Below, in pieces: positions 51,563 through 61,590 of a stretch of DNA of 64,000 nucleotides. The notes under the pieces were generated by a model, which was not told the DNA's origin, ran no database searches, and saw nothing but the letters and a program-made list of their open reading frames with translations. A program made the translations under genes and the position numbers. The stretch comes from Legionella bononiensis. GTDB lineage: Bacteria > Pseudomonadota > Gammaproteobacteria > Legionellales > Legionellaceae. Position 1 is the first letter of the stretch; each line of letters opens with the position of its first letter. Location: contig NZ_JADOBG010000022.1 in the NCBI RefSeq assembly GCF_016786215.1, forward strand, positions 682,001-746,000. The letters run 5' to 3'.

Positions 51563-52903
51563 ATGTCAGAAGATACTATAGTAGCAATAGCTACCCCACC
51601 AGGAAAAGGTGGGGTAGGTATTATCCGATTATCGGGTTCGAAAGCTTATTCAATTGCCTATACTCTTAATGCCCATAAGATACTTAAACCCAGATTGGCA
51701 ACCTTCTGTTCCTTTTATACCGATGATAATCAATTAGTAGATCAGGGGATAATGATCTATTTCAAGGCACCTCATTCCTTTACCGGTGAGGATGTTGTTG
51801 AAATTCATGGGCATGGTTCACCTGTAGTTCTTGATCTGTTGGTTAAAGAATGTGTTGTTTTGGGCGCTCGATTAGCAAGACCTGGTGAGTTTTCAGAAAG
51901 AGCATTTTTAAATGATAAAATCGATTTAACTCAAGCTGAAGCAATTGCTGATTTAATCAATTCAAGCTCACAAACAGCAGCACGAATGGCATTACGTTCC
52001 TTGCAGGGCGAGTTTTCAGCAAAAATCAATCAATTGAATGAAGAGTTAATTTATTTGCGATTGTATGTTGAAGCTGCAATCGATTTCCCTGAAGAAGAAA
52101 TCGATTTTTTAAATGATGGAAAAGTATCCACTTTATTACAGTCTATTTTAGATCAACTTAACGTCATCCGATCCCAGGCAAATCAAGGCGTTATTTTACG
52201 TGAGGGCTTATCTTTGGTTATTGCGGGAAGACCTAATGCAGGTAAGTCCACCTTAATCAATTATCTTGCTGGAAGGGATGTAGCCATAGTTACCGAAGTT
52301 GCAGGAACCACTCGAGATGTGATGCGTGAACATGTGTTATTGGACGACATCCCTATTCATATTATCGACACTGCAGGATTACGAGAAAGTGATGATTTAG
52401 TAGAGCAGGAAGGAATTCGAAGAGCCTGGATGGAATTAAAACAAGCTGATTGTGTATTATTAGTGGTAGATGTTAATGATCCAGAACACCATGAATGTCT
52501 GTCTAACGAAATCAGATCCGCATTGCCACACGATGTACCTATAATTACAATATTTAATAAAATTGATATGCGCGGCCTCACTGCTAAAACAGAGAATGAT
52601 TCTGTTTATCTATCAGCCAAATCGGGTTATGGTGTTGATGGTCTAAAAGCATTAATCAAACAGATGGCTGGCTACCATCCCAATGAGGGACAGTTTTTGG
52701 CAAGAAGACGACATCTTCAGGCTTTGGATGAAGCAAAAAAACTATTACTCACAGGTCAGAACCAATTAACTGAACATCGGGCTGGAGAGTTGCTTGCTGA
52801 AGATTTACGTATAGCTCATCAAGTATTATGTGAAATTACAGGCGAATTTACCTCGGATGATTTGCTCGGAAGAATTTTTTCAAGTTTTTGTATTGGTAAG
52901 TAA
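51563..52903 (+). CDS. mnmE: tRNA modification GTPase MnmE (TrmE)
   Basis: With MnmG this GTPase makes the 5-substituent of uridine-34 in several tRNAs. It has 446 residues: an N-terminal THF-binding domain, helical domains, an inserted G domain with [23 protein letters not shown] and NKID, and the C-terminal FCIGK containing the essential cysteine. Its start directly abuts the yidC stop. The gidA-gidB-parA-parB genes that follow mnmE in many bacteria are not here. Confidence 0.97.
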   Translation: MSEDTIVAIATPPGKGGVGIIRLSGSKAYSIAYTLNAHKILKPRLATFCSFYTDDNQLVDQGIMIYFKAPHSFTGEDVVEIHGHGSPVVLDLLVKECVVLGARLARPGEFSERAFLNDKIDLTQAEAIADLINSSSQTAARMALRSLQGEFSAKINQLNEELIYLRLYVEAAIDFPEEEIDFLNDGKVSTLLQSILDQLNVIRSQANQGVILREGLSLVIAGRPNAGKSTLINYLAGRDVAIVTEVAGTTRDVMREHVLLDDIPIHIIDTAGLRESDDLVEQEGIRRAWMELKQADCVLLVVDVNDPEHHECLSNEIRSALPHDVPIITIFNKIDMRGLTAKTENDSVYLSAKSGYGVDGLKALIKQMAGYHPNEGQFLARRRHLQALDEAKKLLLTGQNQLTEHRAGELLAEDLRIAHQVLCEITGEFTSDDLLGRIFSSFCIGK

Positions 52904-53286
52904 AAGAGTCTTTAAGCATAGTAATCCCTAAAAACAGTAGACTGTAGATATTCATTTATACACTTTGGCGCGATGTGTTAATTGTGTTTCCAGCGTACAT
53001 CCATAAAGAGACTTAGGGGGTATAGAGCAAATGGCAACAGGCACTAGTACACATTCGATAATTAATAGTAAATCTGGCATAAACATAATCATACTTCAAC
53101 TGACTTAATTCTTATAAATCAACCCTCTTCTATGATTAGATGTACCCCCTTTTCAGTTTAATAAATACCGATGAAACTCACCTAACAATGTGTAAAAAAA
53201 CAATACAAAAAGACTTGTCAAAAGCAATACCAAGTGTTAACGTACTATAAATAAAACTTCCTGTATAATTTTTGTGAGTTGTTATT
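52904..53286. other. 383-bp spacer after mnmE, promoter of the lpg3000-like gene
   Basis: No gene is supported. A TATAAT at 53264-53269 lies only 17 bases before the ATG at 53287, with no convincing -35 hexamer at the right distance. No clear terminator for the rpmH-mnmE operon was seen. Confidence 0.45.
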
Positions 53287-55128
53287 ATGGTTTACTCGAG
53301 GCAAAATGCAGCTGTTCGTAGGGACAAACATCAGTTCTTCTCTAAAATTCCATCCACTGGCCAATTAAGTTCAAAATTCGAATTCGCTGATCAACGCGCG
53401 GAAACGATCGGATACTCCTTTCTACTGAAGAACAAGCATTTGCTCGAGACTGAATTTACTGAAATGTTTAACATTTTAAAAAATCAAGATGATGAAAATA
53501 AAGAAGCTTTTTGGTTGTATTGCTATTATTGTGCCTCGTTGCTGGAAGCCTTTTATGCAGCCTATCTACAACCTGGAAAACGGGCTGAATATGCTGCAAT
53601 TAAGCTACAAATTAAAGAACGACTGATTAATAAGGTAAAGCATAAAGAATCAGATACTGCTTTTATCGAATCACTTTACAATTCTTATCTTGGCAGTTTT
53701 CGCAATTTGGTTAACTCCCCTTTTCATGTATCGCAAATTCGTGATTATGTTGCGTATGCAAATCTATGTCGAATTTACTGGGCTTTTTGTCGTATGACAT
53801 TAACTCAGGGTTTAACTATGGCGAAAGATCTGCATCTTATTGAAAAACTTGATGTTATCTTGGGCACGCATACTGACGTAGACAAAATTATTTCCGTATT
53901 TCAAGCTCCTATAGGCGTTATTAATTTCTTTAGCGTTGGCTTTTTTCTTATTCGCTTTATGATTGATGGCGGCTTGTTGATACAACATACATTCTTTCCA
54001 TCTGAATTGGAAAAGGGAGCGAAAAGCGGTTGTGATGTCACGAAACTGGATTATTTGCCCGGTGCAGCCAGTATTGAGGCGTACAGAAACAGTTATATCC
54101 TGGTTCAGGAAGACGATAAGGCTGATGGAGAATTATATTATATTCCTAAAAAGGGAGCTCCGCTTAAGCTACAGGCCAAGGACAAGAGTAAATTAAAAGA
54201 TGATTTACTGAGTAAATTAATTGAAAACGGAACGATCCGTTTAACAGCAGATGAAGTAAAAGAAATTATTACAGCTCAAACAGATCATGTTCCTGAGGTT
54301 ACTACCGCCTATGAACGTTTTATGCACGAGCTTTATAAACGGCATTGTAATTTTGCTAATGATCTGGTTTGGGCCACAGTTAACTGTCTGAGTAATTTTA
54401 ATAATTTATTTAATATTTCTGGCCCCGTTGCAGGATATTTAACTGCTGTATTTCTGACCTTTGATGTGTGCATGGCTCTGTATAAATGCAAGTTAGCAGA
54501 ACAAGAGTATTTAACGAAAAAATCTCAATATCTCTTGGAGATTAAAGATTATAATAATCCATTGCTCTTTCCGAAAATGTCGGAAGAACAACGTCGTTTG
54601 CATATAGAAATGCTCCATAAACAGTTATTCGAATTGGAAATTAACTGGCGAACTAAAGAAGCAACCTTTTATTTTGTAGCCGCTGCAGCTGCCTTATTGA
54701 TGTTGGGATTTACTGCCGCCATATTGCTTAGTCCCCCAATGTTGGTTCTCGCTTCATTTTTTGTTTGTACTGTAGCCGTGGCGATGTATCTATCAGCTGG
54801 AGCCTATTCACAATATAAAGAGAAAAGTCTTTATTTGGAACAAGCACAATTAACGGATACTAATCTTCCTGTTGCTTATAAGGAATATGAAATAGCTCGT
54901 AATGATTTTATCTTTACTATGGTTAAAAATACGGTTATGCCAATGGTATTGATAACAACATTTGCAGTGTGCTGGCCAGCAGCTATTGTCTTGACTGCCA
55001 TGTATCTGGGGTACGAACTGTATCATGCTCATGATCAGCATAAAGAAACGCGTGCAGCGCGACTATTGGCTTTAGATCCACAGGATGGGAAGGAAGAAAA
55101 CATGAGTTTTCTTCCTTGCAATAATTAA
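53287..55128 (+). CDS. lpg3000-like membrane-associated Dot/Icm effector
   Basis: A 613-residue protein in the position of lpg3000 (between mnmE and legP), which is listed as a Dot/Icm-translocated protein in L. pneumophila; the assignment is by synteny from memory. Residues 1-200 are helical and soluble. Hydrophobic segments follow at about 215-245, 375-400, 460-505 (long, possibly a hairpin) and 555-585. A C-terminal glutamate-containing tail (DGKEEN) is consistent with an E-block secretion signal. It has no signal peptide and no recognisable enzyme motif. It ends in a 4-base overlap with the convergent legP. Confidence 0.75.
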   Translation: MVYSRQNAAVRRDKHQFFSKIPSTGQLSSKFEFADQRAETIGYSFLLKNKHLLETEFTEMFNILKNQDDENKEAFWLYCYYCASLLEAFYAAYLQPGKRAEYAAIKLQIKERLINKVKHKESDTAFIESLYNSYLGSFRNLVNSPFHVSQIRDYVAYANLCRIYWAFCRMTLTQGLTMAKDLHLIEKLDVILGTHTDVDKIISVFQAPIGVINFFSVGFFLIRFMIDGGLLIQHTFFPSELEKGAKSGCDVTKLDYLPGAASIEAYRNSYILVQEDDKADGELYYIPKKGAPLKLQAKDKSKLKDDLLSKLIENGTIRLTADEVKEIITAQTDHVPEVTTAYERFMHELYKRHCNFANDLVWATVNCLSNFNNLFNISGPVAGYLTAVFLTFDVCMALYKCKLAEQEYLTKKSQYLLEIKDYNNPLLFPKMSEEQRRLHIEMLHKQLFELEINWRTKEATFYFVAAAAALLMLGFTAAILLSPPMLVLASFFVCTVAVAMYLSAGAYSQYKEKSLYLEQAQLTDTNLPVAYKEYEIARNDFIFTMVKNTVMPMVLITTFAVCWPAAIVLTAMYLGYELYHAHDQHKETRAARLLALDPQDGKEENMSFLPCNN

Positions 55129-55925
55129 GCTTCGGGATACATTGCTTTAATGGCAGCGATATCTTTTTCACTTAAATGAGTTCGCTGCCCAATTTCTACC
55201 CCATCAGTTAACGGAATAATTGTCTTTTCACCATTTTTAGAAAAGGCAAAAGTACCGTAGTGCATAATGGATTGATAATCATAAGCACCAAAATCTTTAC
55301 CATCTGTTAATTGCTGATCAAAATTATGTTTGTATTCATCGTCTATGTTTTCCCATACGATGCGTACATAGGAATTTCTATCAGCTCTTGATTGCTCATG
55401 CCATAATCCAAGAGCATGGCCTATTTCATGAACTGTATTCATAGTGGTACATCGTGGCGCTAAATTAATTTCCTGTTTTCCACCTTTTTTACCCACATAG
55501 GAAGAACAGGTAGTACCCTCAGCATGAATGAATGAAATATAATCACGATGTTCATAACGATTTTTAGAGGTCAATTCCAGAAATTCCAGATTGGTGTTTT
55601 TTTGCCAATGATCTATTGCTTGATAGATGGCTAATTTGTTCATAAAAGGCAAATCTTCAGCAACCTCATAAGGAACAATACCATTAGGCCAACGAGATCC
55701 TCCTGCTTTAGGAGTAATAATGGCACCCTGATTGTTCAGATTGGTCACTCTTCCAATGAGTATATCTCCTTCAACTACCGCGAATTCATTAATTTGTTCG
55801 TAGATAATATCGCGACTACCGAGTACTGGGTCAGCAATGGTGACATGCCCCAGATTTGTTGCATAAGTTGAAGATACGAATAAAACGGAACCAATAAAAC
55901 AATTAATCCTAAAACCATAGTTCAT
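55125..55925 (-). CDS. legP: Astacin-family (M12A) zinc metalloprotease LegP
   Basis: A 266-residue astacin-like endopeptidase, orthologous by sequence type and position to the Dot/Icm effector LegP (lpg2999). The zinc-binding helix HEIGHALGLWHEQ is at 166-178 (ligands His166, His170, His176; catalytic Glu167). The Met-turn SIMHYG is at 219-224, with the conserved tyrosine ligand. Residues 1-22 look like a signal peptide (hydrophobic IGSVLFVSST), which is odd for a type IV effector and leaves open type II export or dual targeting. It converges with the lpg3000-like gene and overlaps its stop by 4 bases. Confidence 0.9.
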   Translation of the reverse strand: MNYGFRINCFIGSVLFVSSTYATNLGHVTIADPVLGSRDIIYEQINEFAVVEGDILIGRVTNLNNQGAIITPKAGGSRWPNGIVPYEVAEDLPFMNKLAIYQAIDHWQKNTNLEFLELTSKNRYEHRDYISFIHAEGTTCSSYVGKKGGKQEINLAPRCTTMNTVHEIGHALGLWHEQSRADRNSYVRIVWENIDDEYKHNFDQQLTDGKDFGAYDYQSIMHYGTFAFSKNGEKTIIPLTDGVEIGQRTHLSEKDIAAIKAMYPEA

Positions 55926-56017
55926 AAAATATCCTTATTACTTGAAAAAACCAAGAACAGTTTATTGAAAGGCTATTCCAAATTCTATGGCCGGGATTAA
56001 AAATAAATCCTAAGGGA

Positions 56018-57088
56018 TTATTGATAAAGTTCTCTATATTTTAGCTGTCTTCTGTACTCTACAACGCGTTTATCCATTATTAAACGCCAGACAGGAGGTA
56101 TTAAAGCCAGGACTATCATACCCAAATATCCTGATGGAAGCTGAGGGCTTTGTTCCATATGACGTAAAATCTGATATGGGCGAGCACCATAAGTATGATG
56201 ATCAGAATGGCGCTGTAAATGAAATAATATGGCGTTGGTTAACCAGTGATTAGCATTCCAGGAGTGATAGGGGCTTACTTTTTCATAGAGACCATTTTCC
56301 AGTTTTTTTCTTTCCAGCCCATAATGTTCAATATAGTTAACCAGTTCAAGAGTCATGATGGCGGTGAAAGACTGTACTATAAAAAATGCTAATGTTGATA
56401 ATCCCCCCAGTAGCAAACACAGTATACTTATGACTAACGGAACTGAAAGTATCCACCAGAAATGATTATGAAAACTCCAGGTTGAATATCCCTTTTGATG
56501 CATGCGTTTTTTTTCCAGATGCAAGGCAGATTTAAATGAACCAATCAAAGTTTTGGGTATGAATTGATAGAAGCTTTGCCCCAATTTTGCCGTTGCTGGA
56601 TCTTCTGGCGTGGCCACACGAACGTGATGTCCTTTAACGTGTTCAACAAAAAAATGACCATAGCAGACGCACACTAATAATGTTTTACTTAGAAATTGTT
56701 GAGTACGACTGTTTTTATGCATTAATTCATGAGCTAAATTGATCCCTGCTCCGCCAGATATAAGTCCTATCGACAGTGTAAAACCAAGCCATTCATTCCA
56801 TAACAAATGTTGGGTGCTCACTACATAAGCTGCATAAGTGATCATGAGAATCTGTGCCGGCACATAGGCATAGGTGAGGTATTTATAATAAGTGTCTTTA
56901 ATCAGTTCTTGTTCCTGTTCCTTTGATGGGTTGGACGGATCCTGGACAAAAACGTCTATCAAAGGTATTAAAATAAAGACAATTGCAAATGGAAGAAAAC
57001 TGAACCATCCTCCAAGTTGAAGGCCGATAATGGGTAGTGGAATTAATAAATACACCATTAAAAAACTTAATTTTTTTAATGAAGACAT
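56018..57088 (-). CDS. alkB: AlkB-type membrane alkane 1-monooxygenase
   Basis: An integral-membrane diiron hydroxylase of 356 residues with about six hydrophobic segments. The four histidine signatures of the AlkB family are intact: HELMHK, HVKGHH, NYIEHYGL and LQRHSDHHTYGARPYQILRH. It should hydroxylate the terminal methyl of an alkane or fatty-acyl chain, with electrons from a rubredoxin. No rubredoxin or rubredoxin reductase gene is adjacent, so the physiological partner and substrate are not evident. It is monocistronic. Confidence 0.88.
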   Translation of the reverse strand: MSSLKKLSFLMVYLLIPLPIIGLQLGGWFSFLPFAIVFILIPLIDVFVQDPSNPSKEQEQELIKDTYYKYLTYAYVPAQILMITYAAYVVSTQHLLWNEWLGFTLSIGLISGGAGINLAHELMHKNSRTQQFLSKTLLVCVCYGHFFVEHVKGHHVRVATPEDPATAKLGQSFYQFIPKTLIGSFKSALHLEKKRMHQKGYSTWSFHNHFWWILSVPLVISILCLLLGGLSTLAFFIVQSFTAIMTLELVNYIEHYGLERKKLENGLYEKVSPYHSWNANHWLTNAILFHLQRHSDHHTYGARPYQILRHMEQSPQLPSGYLGMIVLALIPPVWRLIMDKRVVEYRRQLKYRELYQ

Positions 57089-57300
57089 TGCTGAACTCTG
57101 CTTTATCTAACTTAGTTAATTATAGACTATAAAGACCTGAGTCAGCTTGGCTTAAAAGGACATGCACTGGTTATTTGCGGACATTTAGTGCTCATCTCTA
57201 GGAATTAGGTTGGTCATGATTGAAAATGGATACAGCTTAAGGCAGTAAAAAGCCTAAAGCGATAAACCCTGTTAATTCATTTTATACTAACTGGATGATG

Positions 57301-58152
57301 TCACGAGTTTTTCATTTTTAAAGCAGCCTCGTAGAGTTCGTTTTTATTTGCTTTGGTAATTTTACAGGCAATTGAAACGGCTTGTTTCAATGGTACTTCT
57401 TGCAATAACACAGCAAGAATCTCCTCATTTGATTGGTGATTATCACGTGCAGGACGTGGAGGAATAATTAAGACAAATTCTCCTTTGGTATGACCTGGGT
57501 CTGCTAATAACCATTGTTTAATTTCAGATACGGTGCCTGTAACAAACCGTTCATAAGTTTTAGTCAGTTCTTTCGCCAGTACCAGTTCGCATTCTTCGCC
57601 ATACGTTTCTGAAATATCATCAATACATTCCAGAATTCTGTGCGTTGATTCATAAAAAATAAGCGTATGCGGTTCGGATTGTAATGATTCCAGTTTGCTT
57701 TTTCGTGCCGTTTGCTTTGCAGGAAGAAAACCTAAAAAGATGAAGGAATCATAGGGTACCCCTGCTGCACAAAGCGCCGTAATTAATGCACTGGGCCCTG
57801 GAATTGGAGTAACAGGAATTAAGTGCTGACGCGCAAGTTTTACTAAAGGATATCCGGGATCACTGATTAAAGGCGTCCCTGCATCACTTATTAAAGCAAC
57901 AGTTTTCCCACTCAGGAGTTGTTCAATGATTTGTTTACTTTTCTCGCTTTCATTATGCGCGTGCAGAGAACTTAAATTATTCTTTATTCCCAAAGCTGTC
58001 AGTAGCTGTACTGAGTGTCGAGTATCTTCTGCAAGGATTAGATCTACTGATTTCAAAATATTAAGGGCTCTTAAACTGATGTCATCACGGTTTCCAATTG
58101 GAGTCGCAACTATATAGAGAGTTCCTATGCCTGTTGCTAGAGAGTTTGTCAT
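57301..58152 (-). CDS. rsmI: 16S rRNA (cytidine-1402 2'-O) methyltransferase RsmI
   Basis: A SAM-dependent tetrapyrrole-methylase-fold enzyme of 283 residues that methylates C1402 of 16S rRNA. Its motifs are YIVATPIGNRDDI, LAEDTRHS, LISDAGTPLISDPGYPLV and GPSALITAL. It is divergent from lpoA with only about 40 bases between starts, the same arrangement as yraL and yraM in E. coli. Confidence 0.95.
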   Translation of the reverse strand: MTNSLATGIGTLYIVATPIGNRDDISLRALNILKSVDLILAEDTRHSVQLLTALGIKNNLSSLHAHNESEKSKQIIEQLLSGKTVALISDAGTPLISDPGYPLVKLARQHLIPVTPIPGPSALITALCAAGVPYDSFIFLGFLPAKQTARKSKLESLQSEPHTLIFYESTHRILECIDDISETYGEECELVLAKELTKTYERFVTGTVSEIKQWLLADPGHTKGEFVLIIPPRPARDNHQSNEEILAVLLQEVPLKQAVSIACKITKANKNELYEAALKMKNS

Positions 58153-58192
58153 AGTTTATCCTCTTCGGTTATTGCGTATTTGGCGAATTAAT

Positions 58193-60004
58193 ATGTTTCT
58201 AAAATTATTTAATTTTCGTATCTTCTTCTTACTGGCCTCAACTTTTTTACTGTGTCAGTGTACTAAAACCGTTAATTCATCAGAACCTGTAGTAACGGTT
58301 CATAAAAAAGTAACAAATCCTTATAGCATGCCGACTGCAACTTATCTTGCATTGGCAAAAAATGAAGAAGGCTTCAAGAAACAAAGTCTTTTATTAGCCG
58401 CTGCAGGCCGTATGATTTCTGAAGGACAATGGCGGCAAGGCTTAGCCATTTTAGCACAAACAAGTGAATTAACTGATGATCAGATGAATGAAAAAACCTT
58501 ATTATTAGCTAAAATAGACGTGATCCGGGATCAACCTAAATCAGCCTTGGTTAAATTGGCAACGATTAAACCATCAGAAAGTCTTTCCACTTATAATCAA
58601 ATTCAATTTCATGAATTATTAGCCCAATCCTATCGATCAACAGGAAATCAAGTAGAATCGGTGATGGAGCGAATAAAGCTGGAGTCAATATTAACGGATC
58701 AGGATCTTCAGATTAACAACAGAAGGACTCTATGGTTAACTTTAATCAATTTACCTCAACCAGAATTAAATACAATGGCTGCAGAAGCGGCAGATAAGTC
58801 TGAATTACAAGGATGGCTCCAGTTAGCGCTTATTTCTCGTAAATATCGAGATAATCCAAAATCCTTACTTGCAGCCCTGGATCAATGGCAATCACACTTC
58901 GATAATCATCCTGCCAATAATATTCTTCCAAATCCCTTGGACAGTATTGCTGACAAAATGATTGCCAAACCTAAAAATGTAGCCTTATTACTTCCGTTGA
59001 GCGGCCCACTTTCTGGTCCTGGTAAAGCGATACGCGAAGGTTTTATGGCTGCTTATAAGGCCAGTAATGGTGAAGATACAACTCAGGTAAAAACTTATGA
59101 TACGGCTAAAGGTGAAATCACCGAGCTTTATCAAAAAGCCATTGAAGAAGGTGCAGAATATGTTGTTGGTCCCTTGACCAAAAATCAAGTGGCTGCTGTA
59201 GCAGTGATGAACCATCCTGTACCTACCCTGCTCCTGAATGATTCGGATGCCAGCGTACAGGATAATTCCTATCTCTTTGGTCTTTCGCCCGCTAATGAGG
59301 CCAGTCAGGTGGCAATTAAAGCTCGAAGCAAGGGGTATCAAAGAGCTTTAATTATTGCACCAAATAACGATTGGGGTAATGAAGTGACCAAAGCTTTTAA
59401 AAATCAATGGACGAATAATGGTGGCAAAATTGTTGATACCTTTTTATATGGCAACAACGATGATATGAATAAGAAAATGAAGGATTTTCTAAAAATTTCT
59501 GAAAGCCAGGCGAGAGAAAAGCAATTAAAAGAGGTTTTGGGCCAGAATCTGCAATCCTTAACAAGCCGCAGACAGGATTTTGATATGATCTTTTTATTAG
59601 CCTATCCTTCAAAGGCGCGTCAAATTATGCCCTTATTAAAATATTACTATGCAGGTGATGTACCTGTTTTTGCTACATCAAGTGTTTATGGCGGAAACGC
59701 AAATGCTTTGAAGGATAAAGATTTGGATGGCGTTATTTTTTGCGATATCCCCTGGGTATTTTCTCATCAAATGGGAACGAGAAATTGGCCAGAGCAATTT
59801 AATAGTTATAATAGACTTTATGCTTTGGGAATGGACAGTTATGCATTAGCAACTCAATTAAACCAGTTAATATTATTTCCTGCAGATGGATCTATGGAGT
59901 CTAACGGTACCTTATATTTGAAACCTTCACAGCAGGTCGCGCGCGTTCTGGAGTGGGGGCAGTTTAGACAGGGACTGGCTCATTCATTAGGCAATACGGT
60001 TTAA
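58193..60004 (+). CDS. lpoA: Penicillin-binding protein activator LpoA
   Basis: An outer-membrane lipoprotein that activates PBP1A. About 603 residues from the ATG at 58193, which starts a signal sequence MFLKLFNFRIFFLLASTFLL followed by CQC; a cysteine there is the likely lipidation site. An N-terminal TPR-like domain (about 35-260) precedes a periplasmic-binding-protein fold (about 265-600) with NVALLLPLSGPLSGPGKAI. The upstream ATG at 58127 lies in the rsmI start region and would bury the signal peptide. It is first in lpoA-yraN-diaA-dolP. Confidence 0.92.
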   Translation: MFLKLFNFRIFFLLASTFLLCQCTKTVNSSEPVVTVHKKVTNPYSMPTATYLALAKNEEGFKKQSLLLAAAGRMISEGQWRQGLAILAQTSELTDDQMNEKTLLLAKIDVIRDQPKSALVKLATIKPSESLSTYNQIQFHELLAQSYRSTGNQVESVMERIKLESILTDQDLQINNRRTLWLTLINLPQPELNTMAAEAADKSELQGWLQLALISRKYRDNPKSLLAALDQWQSHFDNHPANNILPNPLDSIADKMIAKPKNVALLLPLSGPLSGPGKAIREGFMAAYKASNGEDTTQVKTYDTAKGEITELYQKAIEEGAEYVVGPLTKNQVAAVAVMNHPVPTLLLNDSDASVQDNSYLFGLSPANEASQVAIKARSKGYQRALIIAPNNDWGNEVTKAFKNQWTNNGGKIVDTFLYGNNDDMNKKMKDFLKISESQAREKQLKEVLGQNLQSLTSRRQDFDMIFLLAYPSKARQIMPLLKYYYAGDVPVFATSSVYGGNANALKDKDLDGVIFCDIPWVFSHQMGTRNWPEQFNSYNRLYALGMDSYALATQLNQLILFPADGSMESNGTLYLKPSQQVARVLEWGQFRQGLAHSLGNTV

Positions 60005-60034
60005 ATTGACTGATAGAACCAGAGGAATAGTAAT

Positions 60035-60394
60035 TTGAGTACCCTACACACAGGACGGATTGCCGAACAAAAAGCATTGTCGTATTTATTGGAACAAGGT
60101 CTTAAGTTGGTATGTCAGAATTATTATTGCCGTTTAGGTGAAATTGATATAATCATGCGCGAAGGGAATTATCTCGTATTTATTGAGGTACGCTCCCGTT
60201 CAAATATAAAATATGGCAACGGTATTGACAGTGTTACTTATGCGAAGCGTCAAAAAATAATAAAAACCACATCGCATTATTTGCTTAAGCATAAATTACA
60301 AGAGCGTAATCCTGTACGCTTTGATGTAATCAGTATTGATGGAAATTCAGGGCATATTACCTGGCTTAAAGACGCTTTTAACGCCGATTATTGA
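60035..60394 (+). CDS. yraN: YraN family (UPF0102) endonuclease-like protein
   Basis: A 119-residue protein with the restriction-endonuclease-like core of UPF0102: GRIAEQKALSYLLEQG, RLGEIDIIMREG, FIEVRSRS and RFDVISIDG. It probably acts in DNA processing, but the role is not established. It begins at a TTG (60035) preceded by AGAGGAA. It sits between lpoA and diaA, exactly as in E. coli. Confidence 0.9.
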   Translation: MSTLHTGRIAEQKALSYLLEQGLKLVCQNYYCRLGEIDIIMREGNYLVFIEVRSRSNIKYGNGIDSVTYAKRQKIIKTTSHYLLKHKLQERNPVRFDVISIDGNSGHITWLKDAFNADY

Positions 60395-60413
60395 AAATGA
60401 GAAGGTTTATAAA

Positions 60414-61013
60414 ATGGTTCAGTTGGAAGAAAGAGTACGACATCTATTTGGTGTGAATATTGAAACAAACATTGCTGTTGCAGACGCATTGTCCGATTGT
60501 ATCGCTAAAGCGGGTCAACGTTTGGTTAATTGCCTGCTGGGTGATGGGACAATATTTGTATGTGGCAGTGGCGGATCCAGTGCAAATTGCATGCATTTTG
60601 CCAGTTCTATGTTGAATCATTTTGAAGTAGAAAGGCCACCCCTACCGGTAATTAATTTAAGCGCAGATGCAGCCTGTCTCGGCTCGTTTGCGAATGAACA
60701 TCATTACGGTCAGGTTTTTGCGAGACAGATTCAGGCATTAGGTCAGGAACAGGATGTATTGTTGTTACTTACCACTTCAGGTAATTCCGACAGTATGCTC
60801 TATGCACTGCATGCAGCAAATGAACGAGGTATGGATACTATAGCCCTAAGTGGGCGAGATGGAGGTGTTCTGGCCAATCATTTGGGGCCAGAAGATATAG
60901 AGCTGCGAGTGACTTCTGACAGCGCTGCGCGAATAAGAGAACTTCACTTGTTCATATTACATTGTTTTTGTGATTTAATTGATCAGTCTTTATTTGGTCA
61001 GGTTTTAGGATAA
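60414..61013 (+). CDS. diaA: DnaA initiator-associating protein DiaA (SIS domain)
   Basis: A 199-residue sugar-isomerase-fold protein like GmhA/DiaA, with GDGTIFVCGSGGSSANCMHFA and LLLTTSGNSDSM. The gene order lpoA-yraN-x-dolP favours DiaA, which binds DnaA and stimulates orderly assembly at oriC, over GmhA. The ATG at 60414 has GAAGG upstream; an in-frame ATG at 60336 lies inside yraN. The gene is about 11 kb from the origin. Confidence 0.9.
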   Translation: MVQLEERVRHLFGVNIETNIAVADALSDCIAKAGQRLVNCLLGDGTIFVCGSGGSSANCMHFASSMLNHFEVERPPLPVINLSADAACLGSFANEHHYGQVFARQIQALGQEQDVLLLLTTSGNSDSMLYALHAANERGMDTIALSGRDGGVLANHLGPEDIELRVTSDSAARIRELHLFILHCFCDLIDQSLFGQVLG

Positions 61014-61016
61014 AAA

Positions 61017-61589
61017 ATGAACATAAGCTCCAGATTAAAATCAATAATTGTTTTATTGGTGAGTACCATGCTAACCAGCTGTGTCGTTGCTGTTGTAGCT
61101 GGTGCTGCTGCGGGAATGGTCTATGACAGACGAAGCGTTACTACTATGGAAGCTGATGCCCGTTTATTTCATGTAATTCATAAAGGTATAGTCACAGATC
61201 CACAATTTAGAAATTCACGAATTTTGGTGACCAGTTTTAATCGGGTTGTCTTATTGGTCGGCCAGACTCCTACTGCTTCTTTGCGTGTTGTTGCCGAAAG
61301 GGTTGCGCAGAATACCCCTGGGGTTAAACGAGTATACGATGAAATTACGGTAGAGAACCCTCTTCCATTGACTCAGCGATCTAAAGATTCTTTGATTACT
61401 GGTCAGATTAGAAGCAATATGTTAACCAAAAAAGGGTTGGAGTCCGGTTCGATTCGTATAGTAACAGAAAATGGTGTTGTTTATTTAATGGGAATCGTTA
61501 CACCAGAGCAAGCATCATTAGCTGTTGATGTTGCACGTCGGATAAATGGTGTAAGAAAAGTCGTTAAAATTTTCCAATACATTCGATAA
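61017..61589 (+). CDS. dolP: BON-domain outer-membrane lipoprotein DolP
   Basis: A 190-residue lipoprotein with a signal peptide and lipobox ending LTSC (about 22-25), followed by GAAAGMVYDRR and two BON domains (about 45-115 and 120-190). In E. coli DolP maintains the outer-membrane barrier and supports BamA and amidase regulation. It starts 3 bases after the diaA stop and is followed within one base by a second BON lipoprotein. Confidence 0.92.
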   Translation: MNISSRLKSIIVLLVSTMLTSCVVAVVAGAAAGMVYDRRSVTTMEADARLFHVIHKGIVTDPQFRNSRILVTSFNRVVLLVGQTPTASLRVVAERVAQNTPGVKRVYDEITVENPLPLTQRSKDSLITGQIRSNMLTKKGLESGSIRIVTENGVVYLMGIVTPEQASLAVDVARRINGVRKVVKIFQYIR

Positions 61590-61590
61590 A

